DNA of 64,000 nucleotides, taken from assembly GCA_948146395.1 (NCBI GenBank), contig OX411555.1, positions 43,640,225 to 43,704,224 of the forward strand, read 5' to 3'. The notes under the pieces were generated by a model, which ran no database searches, had not been told where the DNA came from, and saw only the letters and a list, made by a program, of their open reading frames with translations. Shown here one piece after another: positions 35,126-45,219 of this stretch. This DNA comes from Fragum whitleyi (lineage: Eukaryota > Mollusca > Bivalvia > Cardiida > Cardiidae). The translations under genes were made by a program, and so were the position numbers. Position 1 is the first letter of the stretch. Every line of letters starts with the position of its first letter.

Positions 35126-35617
35126 GGCATGTGATAGGAATTGAACGTGATACCCCCCTTTCAACTTTACATGAATGAGTTAGCCTTCAATCATAGACAA
35201 GCAATATGTTTTATTTGAAAGGTAACTTGTATCATTTTTAGGTATTATTTCAACCTTTTTTATCTACATTGAAAGTTTAGCACGTGAATTTAACTGTTAA
35301 AAGTAGATTTCATGGCTAGCTGTGCAAAATCTTCCTATACTGGTATCCCAGTTTTACTTGTGAACAGAAAGATTTCGGACATAAATATTCCTTCTGTTCC
35401 ACATATTGAGGATTTAGCACAAGACAGTACTAAGTATATAAACATTGTATTTACAGTCTTGTATTAAACACTCTATATTTTCAAAGTCATCAGACGAGGT
35501 CAAACGACAAAATTACATCATCTTTAACATGCAAGTTTAGAAAAGAGAAATCTGTAGGAAGATAGGGTTCCACTCAGGCAGAGCTATTGAAATTAAAATT
35601 TAACAGACACAGCAGAA
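35126..35617. other. No recognised feature
   Basis: AT-rich sequence. GGAATTGAACGTGATACCC near the start may be a SINE-head relic. Confidence 0.35.
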
Positions 35618-36216
35618 ACAAGAGCACAGCCTACACTCGGCTGTTGAGTGCTGGATGGTGAAAAAAAAATCGAAGTAAAACAAGATGTGTTTGTGAAACA
35701 CGAATGCCCCCGTAACAGCATTTTTTTTTCAAAGTTTGAAATTGACAGATGACTTTGACCTTGTCACATGACTTTGACTTTGGTACCAGCGGATGCGGAT
35801 CATTGAGATCTATCATCATGCCAAATTTTAACTTTGTATCTTGAATAGGCTTGAAGATATTGGCAAGGTTAAGTTTTTGGGTTAAGTTTTCGGACGTTTG
35901 ACCTTGACAGATGACCTTGACCTTGTCACATGACCTTGACTTTGGTACCAGTGGATGTTGATCATTGAGATCTATCATTATGCCAAATATTAGCTTTGTA
36001 TCTTGAATAGGCTTGAAGATATTGGCAAGGTTAAGTTTTCGGGTTAAGTTTTCGGACATTTGACCTTGACAGATGACCTTGACCTTGTCACATGACCTTG
36101 ACTTTGGTACCAGCGGATGCGGATCATTGAGATCTATCATCATGCCAAATATTAGCTTTGTATCTTGAATAGGCTTGAAGATATTGGCAAGGTTAAGTTT
36201 TCGGACAGACGGACGG

Positions 36217-36247
<31 letters not shown>

Positions 36248-36522
36248 TGAGTAAAACAATATGCCCCCGATCTATTGATGCGGGGGCATAAAAAGGGGCA
36301 TAATTTGCACAAAATGCATCTAGAGTTATCCCCCTTGATAGTATAGGTTGCTCTTTTGATGGTGAACATGTGTGCCAAGTTTCAAGTGAATGTCTTTTGT
36401 AGAACCAGAGATATCACAAAATGTCAAGTTTTCGCATGATGATGAAAACAACAACAACTACGACAACAACACCAAGGCTATAGCAATACCTCAGGTTTTC
36501 TCCGGAAACAGCCAAGCTAAAA
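35618..36522 (+). mobile_element. Family H element, split by family E
   Basis: 5' part ACAAGAGCACAGCCTACACT up to 35679. 3' part resumes at 36292 with GGGGCATAATTTGCACAAAA, GAGTTATCCCCCTTGATAGT and ends GCCAAGCTAAAAA. The halves match the H copies at 6886 and 47275. Confidence 0.65.
35680..36291 (+). mobile_element. Family E element nested in family H
   Basis: Starts ACAAGATGTGTTTGTGAAAC with ATGCCCCCGTAACAGCA. Three ~164-bp units carry TGACCTTGACCTTGTCACAT. A GACAGACGGACAGAC run and GCCCCCGATCTATTGATGCG then GGGGCATAAAAA close it. A 205-codon minus-strand frame through the units reflects repeat structure. Each unit has several TCAAGGTCA sites on the minus strand. Confidence 0.87.
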
Positions 36523-36960
36523 ATCAAGTAGGAGAGCCCAAAGTTGTGCTTAATTCTGAAACACAGCATCTGATTAAATAGTTTAAAATACAAAACCCTA
36601 CACAAACTCTTTTTAGTTGACTCCAAATTAGAATATGGTTCCCAGTGTCAGGTTGCTAAATTGGTGTCGAAAATTAATATTACTGGAGTACCATTCTGTG
36701 TTTCAATGTTTTTAAGCAAATGATCAAACTAATAGGTGTCCTACAACAAATGTTCACTTTTTCATCAGAGTTTTGGCTAAAATAATTAGAGTTAGTGACA
36801 AAGTAGAGTCTTCTCAGAGCCCAGACTGAGTTTCATGGCCCTGGTAAGGCTTGATCATTTTTCAATCTTGTTGATTCTTAAAAAATCTGTCCTGTAAAAA
36901 TTTCGCCTGGCTAACACCCTGAAATAAATAACTGACATATCACAAATAGCTAGAACTGTC

Positions 36961-37895
36961 CAGAGCAGACTTATATCCCCCCCACAAGCACTTTGTCAAA
37001 ATGCAAGTGCTATTAATGCAAGATGTATTTGTAACAAATATTGAGGCTATATGCAGCATTTGCATGAAGCTTCATGATTATAGGTCACTTGGTTCTTCAG
37101 TTTGAGTTCGAAAATGAAAATATATAAACAAGAGGGCCATAGTGGCCCTTAATCGCTCACCTGAATTAACAATCTGAAAATGTTTTTCTAAGATTTGACC
37201 CCCTGACCTAGTTTTTGACCCCACTTGACCCAATTTCGAACTTGTCCGAGATTTCATCAAGATAATTATTCTGACCAATTTTCAGGTTGATTGGGCTAAA
37301 AATATGGCCTCTAGAGTGTCCACAAGGTTTTTCTAAGATTTGACCGAGTGACCTAGTTTTTGACCCAACTTGACTAAATTTCAAACTAGTCCGAGATTTG
37401 ATCAAGATAATCATTCTGACCAATTTTCAGGTTGATTGTGCTAAAAATATGGCCTCTAGAGTGTCCACAAGGTTTTTCCAAGATTTGACCCCGTGATCTA
37501 GTTTTTGACCCCACTTGACTAAATTTAAAAATAGTCGGAGATTTCATCAAGATAATCATTCTGACCAATTTTCAGGTTGATTGGGCTAAAAATATGGCCT
37601 CTAGAGTGTCCACAAGGTTTTTCCAAGATTTGACCCTGTGACCTAGTTTTTGACCCCACTTGACCCAATTCGAAATATGCTAAAAATATAGCCTCTAGAG
37701 TGTCCACAAGGTAAATGCTGACGACGGACGACGCACGACGGACATGAAGTAACCCCAAAAGCTCACCTTGAGTACTTCGTGCTCAGGTGAGCTAATAAAA
37801 AATGATTGACCTTGACCTTTGACCTATGTGACCCAAAAACAATAGGGCACTGCCTTGGGTCACACGCAACATTTGCCTAACATTTGCCAAGCGCT
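36961..37895 (+). mobile_element. Family J fragment, split by family K
   Basis: GCAGCATTTGCATGAAGCTT then TCATGATTATAGGTCACTTG before 37127, and ATTGACCTTGACCTTTGACC then TATGTGACCCAAAAACAATA after 37798, match the J copy at 24575. It carries a second copy of the receptor-like composite site at 37807-37825. Ends are not well defined. Confidence 0.5.
37128..37797 (+). mobile_element. Family K element
   Basis: Starts ACAAGAGGGCCATAGTGGCC then CTTAATCGCTCACCTGA. About 3.6 units of ~145 bp follow (TTTTTGACCCCACTTGAC, ATGGCCTCTAGAGTGTCCAC). A GACGACGGACGACGCACG run and GAGTACTTCGTGCTCAGGTG then AGCTAATAAAA end it. It has the same ends as A, B and L but an unrelated core. Confidence 0.87.
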
Positions 37896-37903
37896 TATAA
37901 GAT

Positions 37904-38151
37904 TTAACCCTTGTCATGCTGAACCCAGAATATTCCTACTTTAGCAGGAGCTATAGACAAACATCAGTCTGCACATGTGTGCAGTCTGATGCTAGTCTAC
38001 ACCACCTGTTTCACACTTTCAAACCAGAATTGTCAATAGATTTAGTTTTTAAAATAAAAATTGACCCACAGTCGGTACTTTCGGGGCTTTTTGCCCTTTG
38101 ATTTTGATGAAAATGTTTTAGCCAAAATTTATTCAGCATACCAAGGGTTAA
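37904..38151. mobile_element. MITE M copy in the left arm
   Basis: TTAACCCTTGTCATGCTGAA and TTCAGCATACCAAGGGTTAA are imperfect inverted ends beginning in TTAA. Interior GTCTGCACATGTGTGCAGTC is itself palindromic. Matches the copies at 24133 and 41319-44808. Confidence 0.65.
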
Positions 38152-38224
38152 GACAATATGTCATGCTGCAAGTCAGGTAAAAGATAGATGAGCCAAGCAG
38201 TCCCAAACACTTACTCCACCAATG

Positions 38225-38395
38225 AGTTGATAATCATAGACAAATCTGTGATAGCAGCTTGTGGGTAGGAAAAGATGTAACGGTAGTACTGGTACGAGTC
38301 ATACCAGGAACCCATTGTTAGGTGCCCCAGCTGCTGAGATATTACTGAAAGATTGTTTAAAGCAGCGTTAAACCCCATTCAAACAAACAAGCCAA
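38225..38395 (+). mobile_element. SINE in the left arm, opposite orientation to the others
   Basis: Contains TGTTAGGTGCCCCAGCTGCT and AAAGCAGCGTTAAACCCCAT then TCAAACAAACAAG, the SINE body and AAAC-type tail on the + strand. This is the only clear + strand SINE and it has an inverse counterpart at 39968 within the duplication. Confidence 0.75.
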
Positions 38396-38637
38396 AAGGC
38401 CTGCTTATCCCTGAATGATGGTAGAACTGACCAGAAACTTTCATTTTTGAAAATACTAGTAGATGGCCCACTGCTTTCAAACTGGATGGGCCATTTGGCC
38501 CAATGGATATGATTCTTGGGTAGATCCCTGCAGCTCCTATATGACAACACTGTGAGATAAAGAAATTCATTTTAGTATGGGCACATCCCTTGCAGTAAAA
38601 TAGTTTTGGGATGCTTGAATGTTATAGGAACAATCAA

Positions 38638-38707
38638 GGGGTCAGTGCAACACTATTGCAAGTGCCTATAAATATATAGGCACTTACAATAGTGTTGCAC
38701 TGACCCC
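38638..38707. repeat. 70-bp near-perfect hairpin 1
   Basis: Arms of 33 bases (starting GGGGTCAGTGCAACACTATT, ending GTTGCACTGACCCC) with one mismatch and a 4-base loop. It shares its whole stem with the hairpin at 39445. Both are followed by ATTGTCATGACA. Confidence 0.85.
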
Positions 38708-39444
38708 TCAAAATGTATTGTCATGACAATCTTGGCAGACCCAGAACATTGAGTATATCAGGAGATTGAAAAGACAAAATTACGGTTATTCTATTCTCAG
38801 TACCAAAAAGAATTTTTCTAAAAGTTTACTCTTAAATCTAGTACTGAGCACCACGTTCCTGTTCATAATTCTAAAATAACATGAACTCCATTATAAATCA
38901 CCTTCACTGCCCAAAAGAAAATTACCAAGGACTGCTTGATTTATAATCATAATTATCATTCTGTTAAATTCTAACCACAGTTTCTTCGGTAATGTTAGTT
39001 TGTTTATTCCAAGCCTCTAATATGAATCATACTAAACAGTTACTTTTTAAGTCATACAGATGTCATCCCTGAATGAACCGACGCCCTTTCTGGCACGCCT
39101 TGGCCCGTCTTTGGTGATACAACAGAGCTGTTATGACTTCTAAATATATATATACATGTATGTATGATATATGAGGCATAAAACATAACAAACCTAAAAT
39201 GTGGTAAAGCTAATTTTCACTCTACTAAAACTTGAGTCTAAACTTGATAGAATATTTTTGCCTTTTCAAACTTGATACAATATTTTTGCCTTTTCAATCT
39301 TCACTGTATGTGTTGGCTTCAATTGGTCAAACATTTCTGTCATGGTATCAAATTGCATGAAGCCAATGTGTTAACATTAGATCACAGGGCATAACAGGGA
39401 AAGATAGTAAAGCTATGTCCATCAAACCAATACACTTCAAGGTG
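38708..39444. other. Centre of the inverted duplication, no gene seen
   Basis: Contains an ATAT/TGTATG-rich tract at 39145-39175 and the repeated phrase CTTGATAcAATATTTTTGCC (two adjacent copies near 39244 and 39271). No coding domain. Confidence 0.45.
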
Positions 39445-39506
39445 TCAGTGCAACACTATTGTAAGTGCCTATTATTATATAGGCACTTACAATAGTGTTG
39501 CACTGA
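39445..39506. repeat. 62-bp perfect hairpin 2
   Basis: Arms of 28 bases with no mismatch, from TCAGTGCAACACTATTGTAA to TAGTGTTGCACTGA, and a 6-base loop TATTAT. Same sequence as hairpin 1, 0.8 kb away. Confidence 0.88.
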
Positions 39507-39967
39507 TCTTTCGATTTATTTTATATTGTCATGACACTATACATTGTTCCAATAATCCACAGACCCCATGAACAATACAGGGATAATTTTGGCTAAGAAT
39601 TTCATGTGCAAAAAATCTCATTTGGTCAGAACTTATGAGAAATACTGAATTTTTAATGGCAATTTGAACCAAATCTCTCATTTAGCCAATTTGAATGAGA
39701 TTTATGGTAGAAAAATGATAGAATTTACACAGATCTCGCCCAAAAAGGATCCCTGACAATATAACAACATGGGGTGCACCCATACTATTATATTCTTTTT
39801 TATCTTGAAGAGTCTGTAGACAGAGGCTGCAGTGATCTATCCAAGAGTCAAATCCATGGGGCAGAACGTCCCATTAGGTTTGAAAAAAGTGGGCCATCTA
39901 CAAATATTTTCAAAAATGAGAGTTCCCAGCCAGTACTGCAATCATTGAAGGATAAGTAAGCCTTTTG

Positions 39968-40144
39968 GTTAGTTCTATTAAATGTGATTTAAAGCTGCTT
40001 TTGAAATCTTTCAGTCATATCATGGTGGCTGGAGTACTTAACATGGACTCCTGCTATTTCCCACACCAGTACAACCATTACATCAGTTCCTAGCCTCCAG
40101 CTGCTCTCACACAAAGGTCTATGATTATCAACCCCTTGGTAAAG
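39968..40144 (-). mobile_element. SINE in the right arm, old
   Basis: Body phrases GGTGGCTGGAGTACTTAACA and TTCCTAGCCTCCAGCTGCTC are recognisable. It is the inverse partner of the copy at 38225. The mariner-like element is inserted at its right edge. Confidence 0.75.
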
Positions 40145-40148
40145 TATA

Positions 40149-41175
40149 CTGAGCAAAAATGAAAACTTGACACTTCAAAAACCATTAACAAAATTGTTCA
40201 TTCTGTTTCTACAGAATTATGTTCTTAATTGAATTACCCTTTGCTGTTTAATCCCTGCTTTTTACGTGCCTGTCATTTTATGATTGAGAAAACATTGTGA
40301 AAAAAGAAGAAATTGCTTCTGACAAGCAATTTCTTCTTTTTCAACACTATTTTCTACCCTACTGAATGGTTATTTTTCAAATTAAATCCACTTTTAATTT
40401 TCGTCTGCAAAACCTTTGAATTTGGACAGGTCCAAAATTTTGTAAAACAGGAAAGGGTTAAGGGGACATACCACCTTGGCATAGTTGAAGCTAGAAAATT
40501 TCTCACTGTTAATTTGTTTTGACAAATTACTTCAATAGAGTCGAGGTACCATCAAAAACTGTTTCCATGAAATTTCACAAAAGGATGCACTTTATGACGA
40601 AGCCATTTTCACAACTGAAACAGTTTCATTCTAACACGGCATCTTTCTACTTTCAAATGTTCAAAGTGAAAATCTTTCTTAAATGTTGCCGTAATCTTAT
40701 TTTAGGACTGTTTCAACGTGCGTCACAAGCCTTGTGCTAAAGCTTGTTTTGCCAAAAATTCTCCAATTGTTGCTATGAATCGCTGCAACATCTGAATGTC
40801 TTTCAAAACATTATGTCATCCAAAATCTGTTTACAGACCTACAAATAAAAGACTTCTCCAACCATGTTCTCATTTTCATTTGTTTGTTTGATGTTTAGAA
40901 TAAATTCGAGCTTAAAATAAAAAGTTGTTTTTCTTGTTTTCCCACTCTTTTCAGGTAAGCCTTTGCTCTGCGTTTTTGAGATAGATACACCGTTTATGGT
41001 GTACATGGGACATCAATGTTTAACCATTTCGGGGACTACACATTGACTTTTAACATATAGCTTTCAAATTTTATCATATCCATAAAAGCACACAGAATTT
41101 ATTAAAAAATGACATGTTGCATTACATATTTGACAGAAGGGAATTCAAAAGTGTCAAGTTTTCATTTTTGTTCAG
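40149..41175. mobile_element. Mariner-like element with ~28-bp inverted ends, TATA/TA flanks
   Basis: Left end CTGAGCAAAAATGAAAACTT then GACACTTC, right end GTGTCAAGTTTTCATTTTTG then TTCAG, with one mismatch in the first 25. It is flanked by TATA at 40145-40148 and 41176-41179, consistent with a TA target. An internal hairpin lies at 40301-40341. No intact transposase; open frames of about 70 codons are not convincing. Probably a non-autonomous Tc1/mariner-type element. Confidence 0.7.
40297..40345. repeat. Internal 18-bp-arm hairpin of the mariner-like element
   Basis: AAAAAGAAGAAATTGCTT pairs with AAGCAATTTCTTCTTTTT over a 5-base spacer (CTGAC). Preceded by AAAACATTGTGA, as is the hairpin at 55798. 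The downstream TTATTTTTCAAATTA also matches the flank there. Confidence 0.7.
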
Positions 41176-41376
41176 TATAATAAGCCTTTTAGGACTGCTA
41201 GACTCTTATCTTTTACCTTACTTGTGGCATGACACATTGACAATCTGGTCTTGAAGTTCAGACAAGCATCTGATTGCTCATTGATCATGCCATTATCATG
41301 CAACATTTCTCTTCATTATTAAGCCTTGACATGCTGAATAAACTTTGGCTAAAAATTTTCATCAAAATCAAAGAGC

Positions 41377-42226
41377 ACAAGAGCAATGTCCTACATGGCC
41401 ATCCCCAGCCGTGAAAGCTTAATAGTAAACTGAAGCCTAATAGATTAAGGATTCTTTTGTACATTAAGAGATTGACCCCCTACAAAATCTAAGTATTAAA
41501 ATAACAAAGGGCAATAACTCTAAAATTATGAAAGCAAGAGTTGTAGTTCTTGTGCACTGCACTTCTCCTCCATGATATCTATCCAACCATAAAGTTTCAA
41601 ATTGATAGCTATTATACTTTAGGAGATATGCTCCAGACAAAATCTAAGTATTGAAATAACAATGCGCCGGACAAAATCTAAGTATTGAAATAACAAAGGG
41701 CAGGGCAATTAACTCCAAAATTATACAAGCAAAAGTTGTAGTTCTTGTATACTGCAATTCCCCTCCATAAGATCTATCCACCCATACGGTTTCAAGTTGA
41801 GAGCTATTATACTTTAGGAGATAAAATCTAAGTATTAAAAGTAACAAAGGGCATAACTCCAAAATTATTCAAGCAAGAATTGTAGTTCTTGTGAACTGCA
41901 CTCTTCCTCTATGAGATCTATCCACCCATAAAGTTTCAAATTGATTGCTATTATACTTAGGGGATATGCTCCGGACAAAATCCAAGTATCAAGAATGACA
42001 AAGGCCAATAACTCCAAAATTCTGCAAGCAAAAGTTGTAGTTCTTGTATTGTGATTCACCTCCATAAGATCTATCCACCCATAAAGTTTCAAGTTGATAG
42101 CTAATATTCTATAGGAGATATGCTCCAGACAAGTTTAGTGACAGAACCTCGGATCTACGGAATGACGGAGTGACGGACGGAGTCCATTTCTTCATCCCTT
42201 CGCCAAAAACAGCGGGGGATAAAAAA
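41377..42226 (+). mobile_element. Family D element
   Basis: Starts ACAAGAGCAATGTCCTACAT with CATCCCCAGCCG. About four units carry AAGTTGTAGTTCTTGT and AGATCTATCCACCCATAAAG. Ends GACGGAGTGACGGACGG and CAGCGGGGGATAAAA. Confidence 0.8.
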
Positions 42227-42267
42227 AGCACTGAAAGTACCAACTGTTGGTCAATTTTTATTAGAAC

Positions 42268-43918
42268 TATAAAGCCAAGAATGGCTTGAGTCACTCCATA
42301 GGCTTGAAATTCTTGTAATAGCAAATCTAAGTTTTGACTAGATTTTTTAGATATATTGCGTTCTACTGATGTTGAAATGATTTTCAAAGTTTCCACTATT
42401 ATAACATATAGAGAAATGACCTCCGCCCATTTAAGATGCATGATAATGGATCACCCAAGGATTATACTAATGCAGTTTGATTGATATCCATCAATTACAT
42501 TCTGAGAAAATGATTTTCAAAGTTTCCACCATATAACTGAGAGAAATGACCTACACCCATAGAAACAAGATGTGTTTGTGAAACAATGCCCCCGTAACAG
42601 CATTTTTTTTCAAAATGTTGACCTTGACAGATGACCTTGACCTTTTAGCACGACCTTGAACTTGATACCTTTTGATGTACATCACTCAGATCTTTCAGCT
42701 TGCCAACTAAGAGCCAGGGTATCTATAATAAGCTTGAATAAACTGAACAATCAAAGTTTTTTGGTTAACTTTTTGACTTATTTGACCTAGAAAGGTGACC
42801 TTGACCTTGTCGCATGACCTTGACTTTAGAACCAGCAGATGCAGATCATTAAGATCTACCATCATGCCAAATATTAGCCTTGTATCTTAAATAGGCTTGA
42901 AGATATTGGCAATGTTAAGTTCTTTGGTTAAGTTTTTGGGTTATTTGACCTTGACAGATGACCTTGACCTTGTCACATGACCTTGACTTTGGTATCTGCA
43001 GATGTGGACCATTAAGATCTATCATCATGCAAAACATTAGTCTTGTTTCTTGAAAAGGCTTGATAATATTGGCAATGTTAAGTTTTTTGGTTAACTTTTT
43101 TACTTATTTGACCTTGAAAGGTGACCTTGACCTTGTCGCATGACCTTGACTTTAGAACCAGCAGATGCAGATCATTAAGATCTACCATCATGCCAAATAT
43201 TAGCCTTGTATCTTAAATAGGCTTGAAGATATTGGTAATGTTAAGTTTTTTGGTTAAGTTTTTGGGTTATTTGACCTTGACAGATGACCTTGACCTTGTC
43301 ACATGACCTTGACTTTGGAATCTGCAGATGTGGACCATTGAGATCTATCATCATGCAAAACAATAGTCTTGTTTCTTGAAAAGGCTTGATAATATTGGCA
43401 ATGTTAAGTTTTTTGGTTAACTTTTTGACTTATTTGACCTTGAAAGATGACCTTGACCTTGTCACATGACCTTGACTTTAGAACCAGCAGATGCAGATCA
43501 TTAAGATCTACCATCATGCCAGATATGAGTCTTGTATCTTAAATAGGCTTGAAGATATTGGCAATGATAAGTTCTTTGGTTAAGTTTTTGGGTTATTTGA
43601 CCTTGACAGATGACCTTGACCTTGTCACATGACCTTGACTTTGGTATCTGCAGATGCTGACCATTGAGATCTATCATCATGCAAAACATTAGTCTTGTTT
43701 CTTGAAAAGGCTTGATAATATTGGCAATGTTAAGTTTTTTGGTTAACTTTTTTACTTATTTTACCTTGAAAGATGACCTTGACCTTGTCACATGACCTTG
43801 ACTTTGGTATCAGCAGATGTGGATCATTGAGATCTATCATCATGCCAAATATGAGCCTTGTATCTTGAATAGGCTTGAAGATATTGGCAATGTTTAGTTT
43901 TTTGGTTAACTTTTGCAG

Positions 43919-43949
<31 letters not shown>

Positions 43950-44694
43950 GACAATGGTAAAGCAATATGCCCCCAATCTTTCGATACGGGTCATTAAAAT
44001 ATTTTTCATCCGATCACAAATACTTTTGGTAGACTGATAAAGAATCACTCAAGGATCATTCCAGTGAAATTTGGTTGATACCCATCACTTAAATTCTGAG
44101 AAATGATTTTCAAAGTTTCCACTATATAACATATAGAGAAATGACCTCTGCCCATAAAATGCATATTTTAAATTTGATCACAATAATTTTTGGTAGACTG
44201 ATAAAGGGTCACCCAAGGATCGCTCATGTAAAATTTGGTTGATATCTATCAGTTAGTTTCTGAGAAAATGATTTTCAAAGTTTCCACTATATAACTTATA
44301 GAGAAATGACCTCCGCCCATAAAATACATATTTTTCATCCAATCACAATAATTTTCTTGTAGACTGATAAGGGGTCAGCCAAGGATCAGTCATGTAAAAT
44401 TTAATTGGTATCCATCAATTAGAATCTTAGAAAAGTCACTTTTTACCATATTTGGAAATTAGCCACGCCTATTTAATCCATGTATTTCGTTGGATCAAAA
44501 TTTCTTGAACAACTTTGAAAAAAGGGTCACCCAAGGATCATTCCCGTGAAGTTTAGTTATAATCCATCCAGTAGTTTCTGAGGAGAAGATTTTTAAAGAA
44601 AAAGGTTACGACCGGACGCACCGATGGACGGACACACGACGGACACAACGCCATGACAATAGCCCCAGTGGCTTTCAGCCAGTGGAGCTAAAAA
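42268..44694 (+). mobile_element. Family C element, split by family E
   Basis: AAGCCAAGAATGGCTTGAGT start, core until 42564, core again from about 43998 (TATTTTTCATCCGATCACAA) to CCAGTGGCTTTCAGCCAGTG then GAGCTAAAA. The core resumes in register after the E insertion. Confidence 0.82.
42565..43998 (+). mobile_element. Family E element, long copy nested in family C
   Basis: Starts ACAAGATGTGTTTGTGAAAC. About seven ~160-bp units alternate two variants (CCAGCAGATGCAGATCATTA and TCTGCAGATGTGGACCATT), so the higher-order period is near 310 bp. GACAGACAGACGGACGGACA and CCCCCAATCTTTCGATACGG then GTCATTAAAA close it. Very dense in minus-strand TCAAGGTCA motifs. Confidence 0.83.
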
Positions 44695-45074
44695 CTAAAT
44701 CTATTGACAATCCTGGTTTGAAAGTGAGAAACAGGTGGTGCAGACTGATGTTTGTCTATCGCTCCAGCCAAAGCAAGAATATTCCAGGTTCAGCATGACA
44801 AGGGTTAAAGGAGTTGCATAAATCAAGGATCAAAGCCACTATGTAATGAAAACCCAATTTTCTCTATATTTCTGATCAGCAGAGTTATTTCAGGGTGTTA
44901 AGGTATCCTGGGAAATTTAAATGGGACAGATTTTTAACAAATCAATAAGTTAACAGGACAATGAAGTCTTACCAGAGCCATAAAATCTCAGTCCAGCCTC
45001 TGAGGAGAATCAAACACAGAATGGTACCTGAGTGATATCAATTTTCTAAAATAAGACTTTAAAAGTGTGATGGT

Positions 45075-45165
45075 GGGTAATTGCAATTATACATTCTGAC
45101 AGCTGGTGCACCAACCCATGGCTTCCTATTGTTTCTCATATTATAAAACACATCATTTCATCCAA
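45075..45165 (-). mobile_element. Heavily decayed SINE core
   Basis: GACAGCTGGTGCACCAACCC then ATGGCTTCCTATTGTTTCTC and ACATCATTTCATCC follow the SINE body order (GGAGCACCTAACAATGG, TTCTCA, CATCCTTTCC). Weak but collinear. Confidence 0.35.
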
Positions 45166-45219
45166 GCAAATCTAAAAAAGTCATGATACGGCAGATTCTG
45201 CCTTGGCGAAAAAAACAAC

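Larger units (their letters stand above)
36640..38620. repeat. Left arm of a large inverted duplication
   Basis: Blocks in order: 36640-36960 (with ACCATTCTGTGTTTCAATG and TAACACCCTGAAATAAATAA), MITE M (37904-38151), a linker with CAGGTAAAAGATAGATGAGC, a SINE (38225-38395), and a block at 38396-38620 (TTTTTGAAAATACTAGTAGA, GGCCCAATGGATATGATTC). All five recur in reverse order and inverse sense between 39745 and 45060. Family J and K elements sit only in this arm. Confidence 0.72.
41319..44808. mobile_element. MITE M copy, split by D and C elements
   Basis: Three pieces, 41319-41376, 42227-42267 and 44695-44808, join to match the left-arm MITE in inverse: TTAAGCCTTGACATGCTGAA, then AAGCACTGAAAGTACCAACT, then AAATCTATTGACAATCCTGG to AGCATGACAAGGGTTAA. 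D and C were inserted afterwards. Confidence 0.68.
39745..45060. repeat. Right arm of the inverted duplication, expanded by insertions
   Basis: Inverse of the left arm: block 39745-39967 (AAATATTTTCAAAAATGAGA), SINE (39968-40144), linker 41180-41240 (CTTATCTTTTACCTTACTTG), MITE M (41319-44808, split), and block 44870-45060 (TTATTTCAGGGTGTTAAGG, CACAGAATGGTACCTGAG). The mariner-like element, D, C and E copies in this arm have no counterpart on the left, so they postdate the duplication. Confidence 0.7.

Noticed and set aside
35631..36248. 205-codon minus-strand frame
   Set aside because: It runs through the tandem units and GACA microsatellite of family E; similar frames occur in the other E copies (50301-50840, 43730-43954).
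40313..40740. Two adjacent open frames in the mariner-like element as a transposase
   Set aside because: No HTH or DDE/D motif and both are short; the first overlaps the hairpin.
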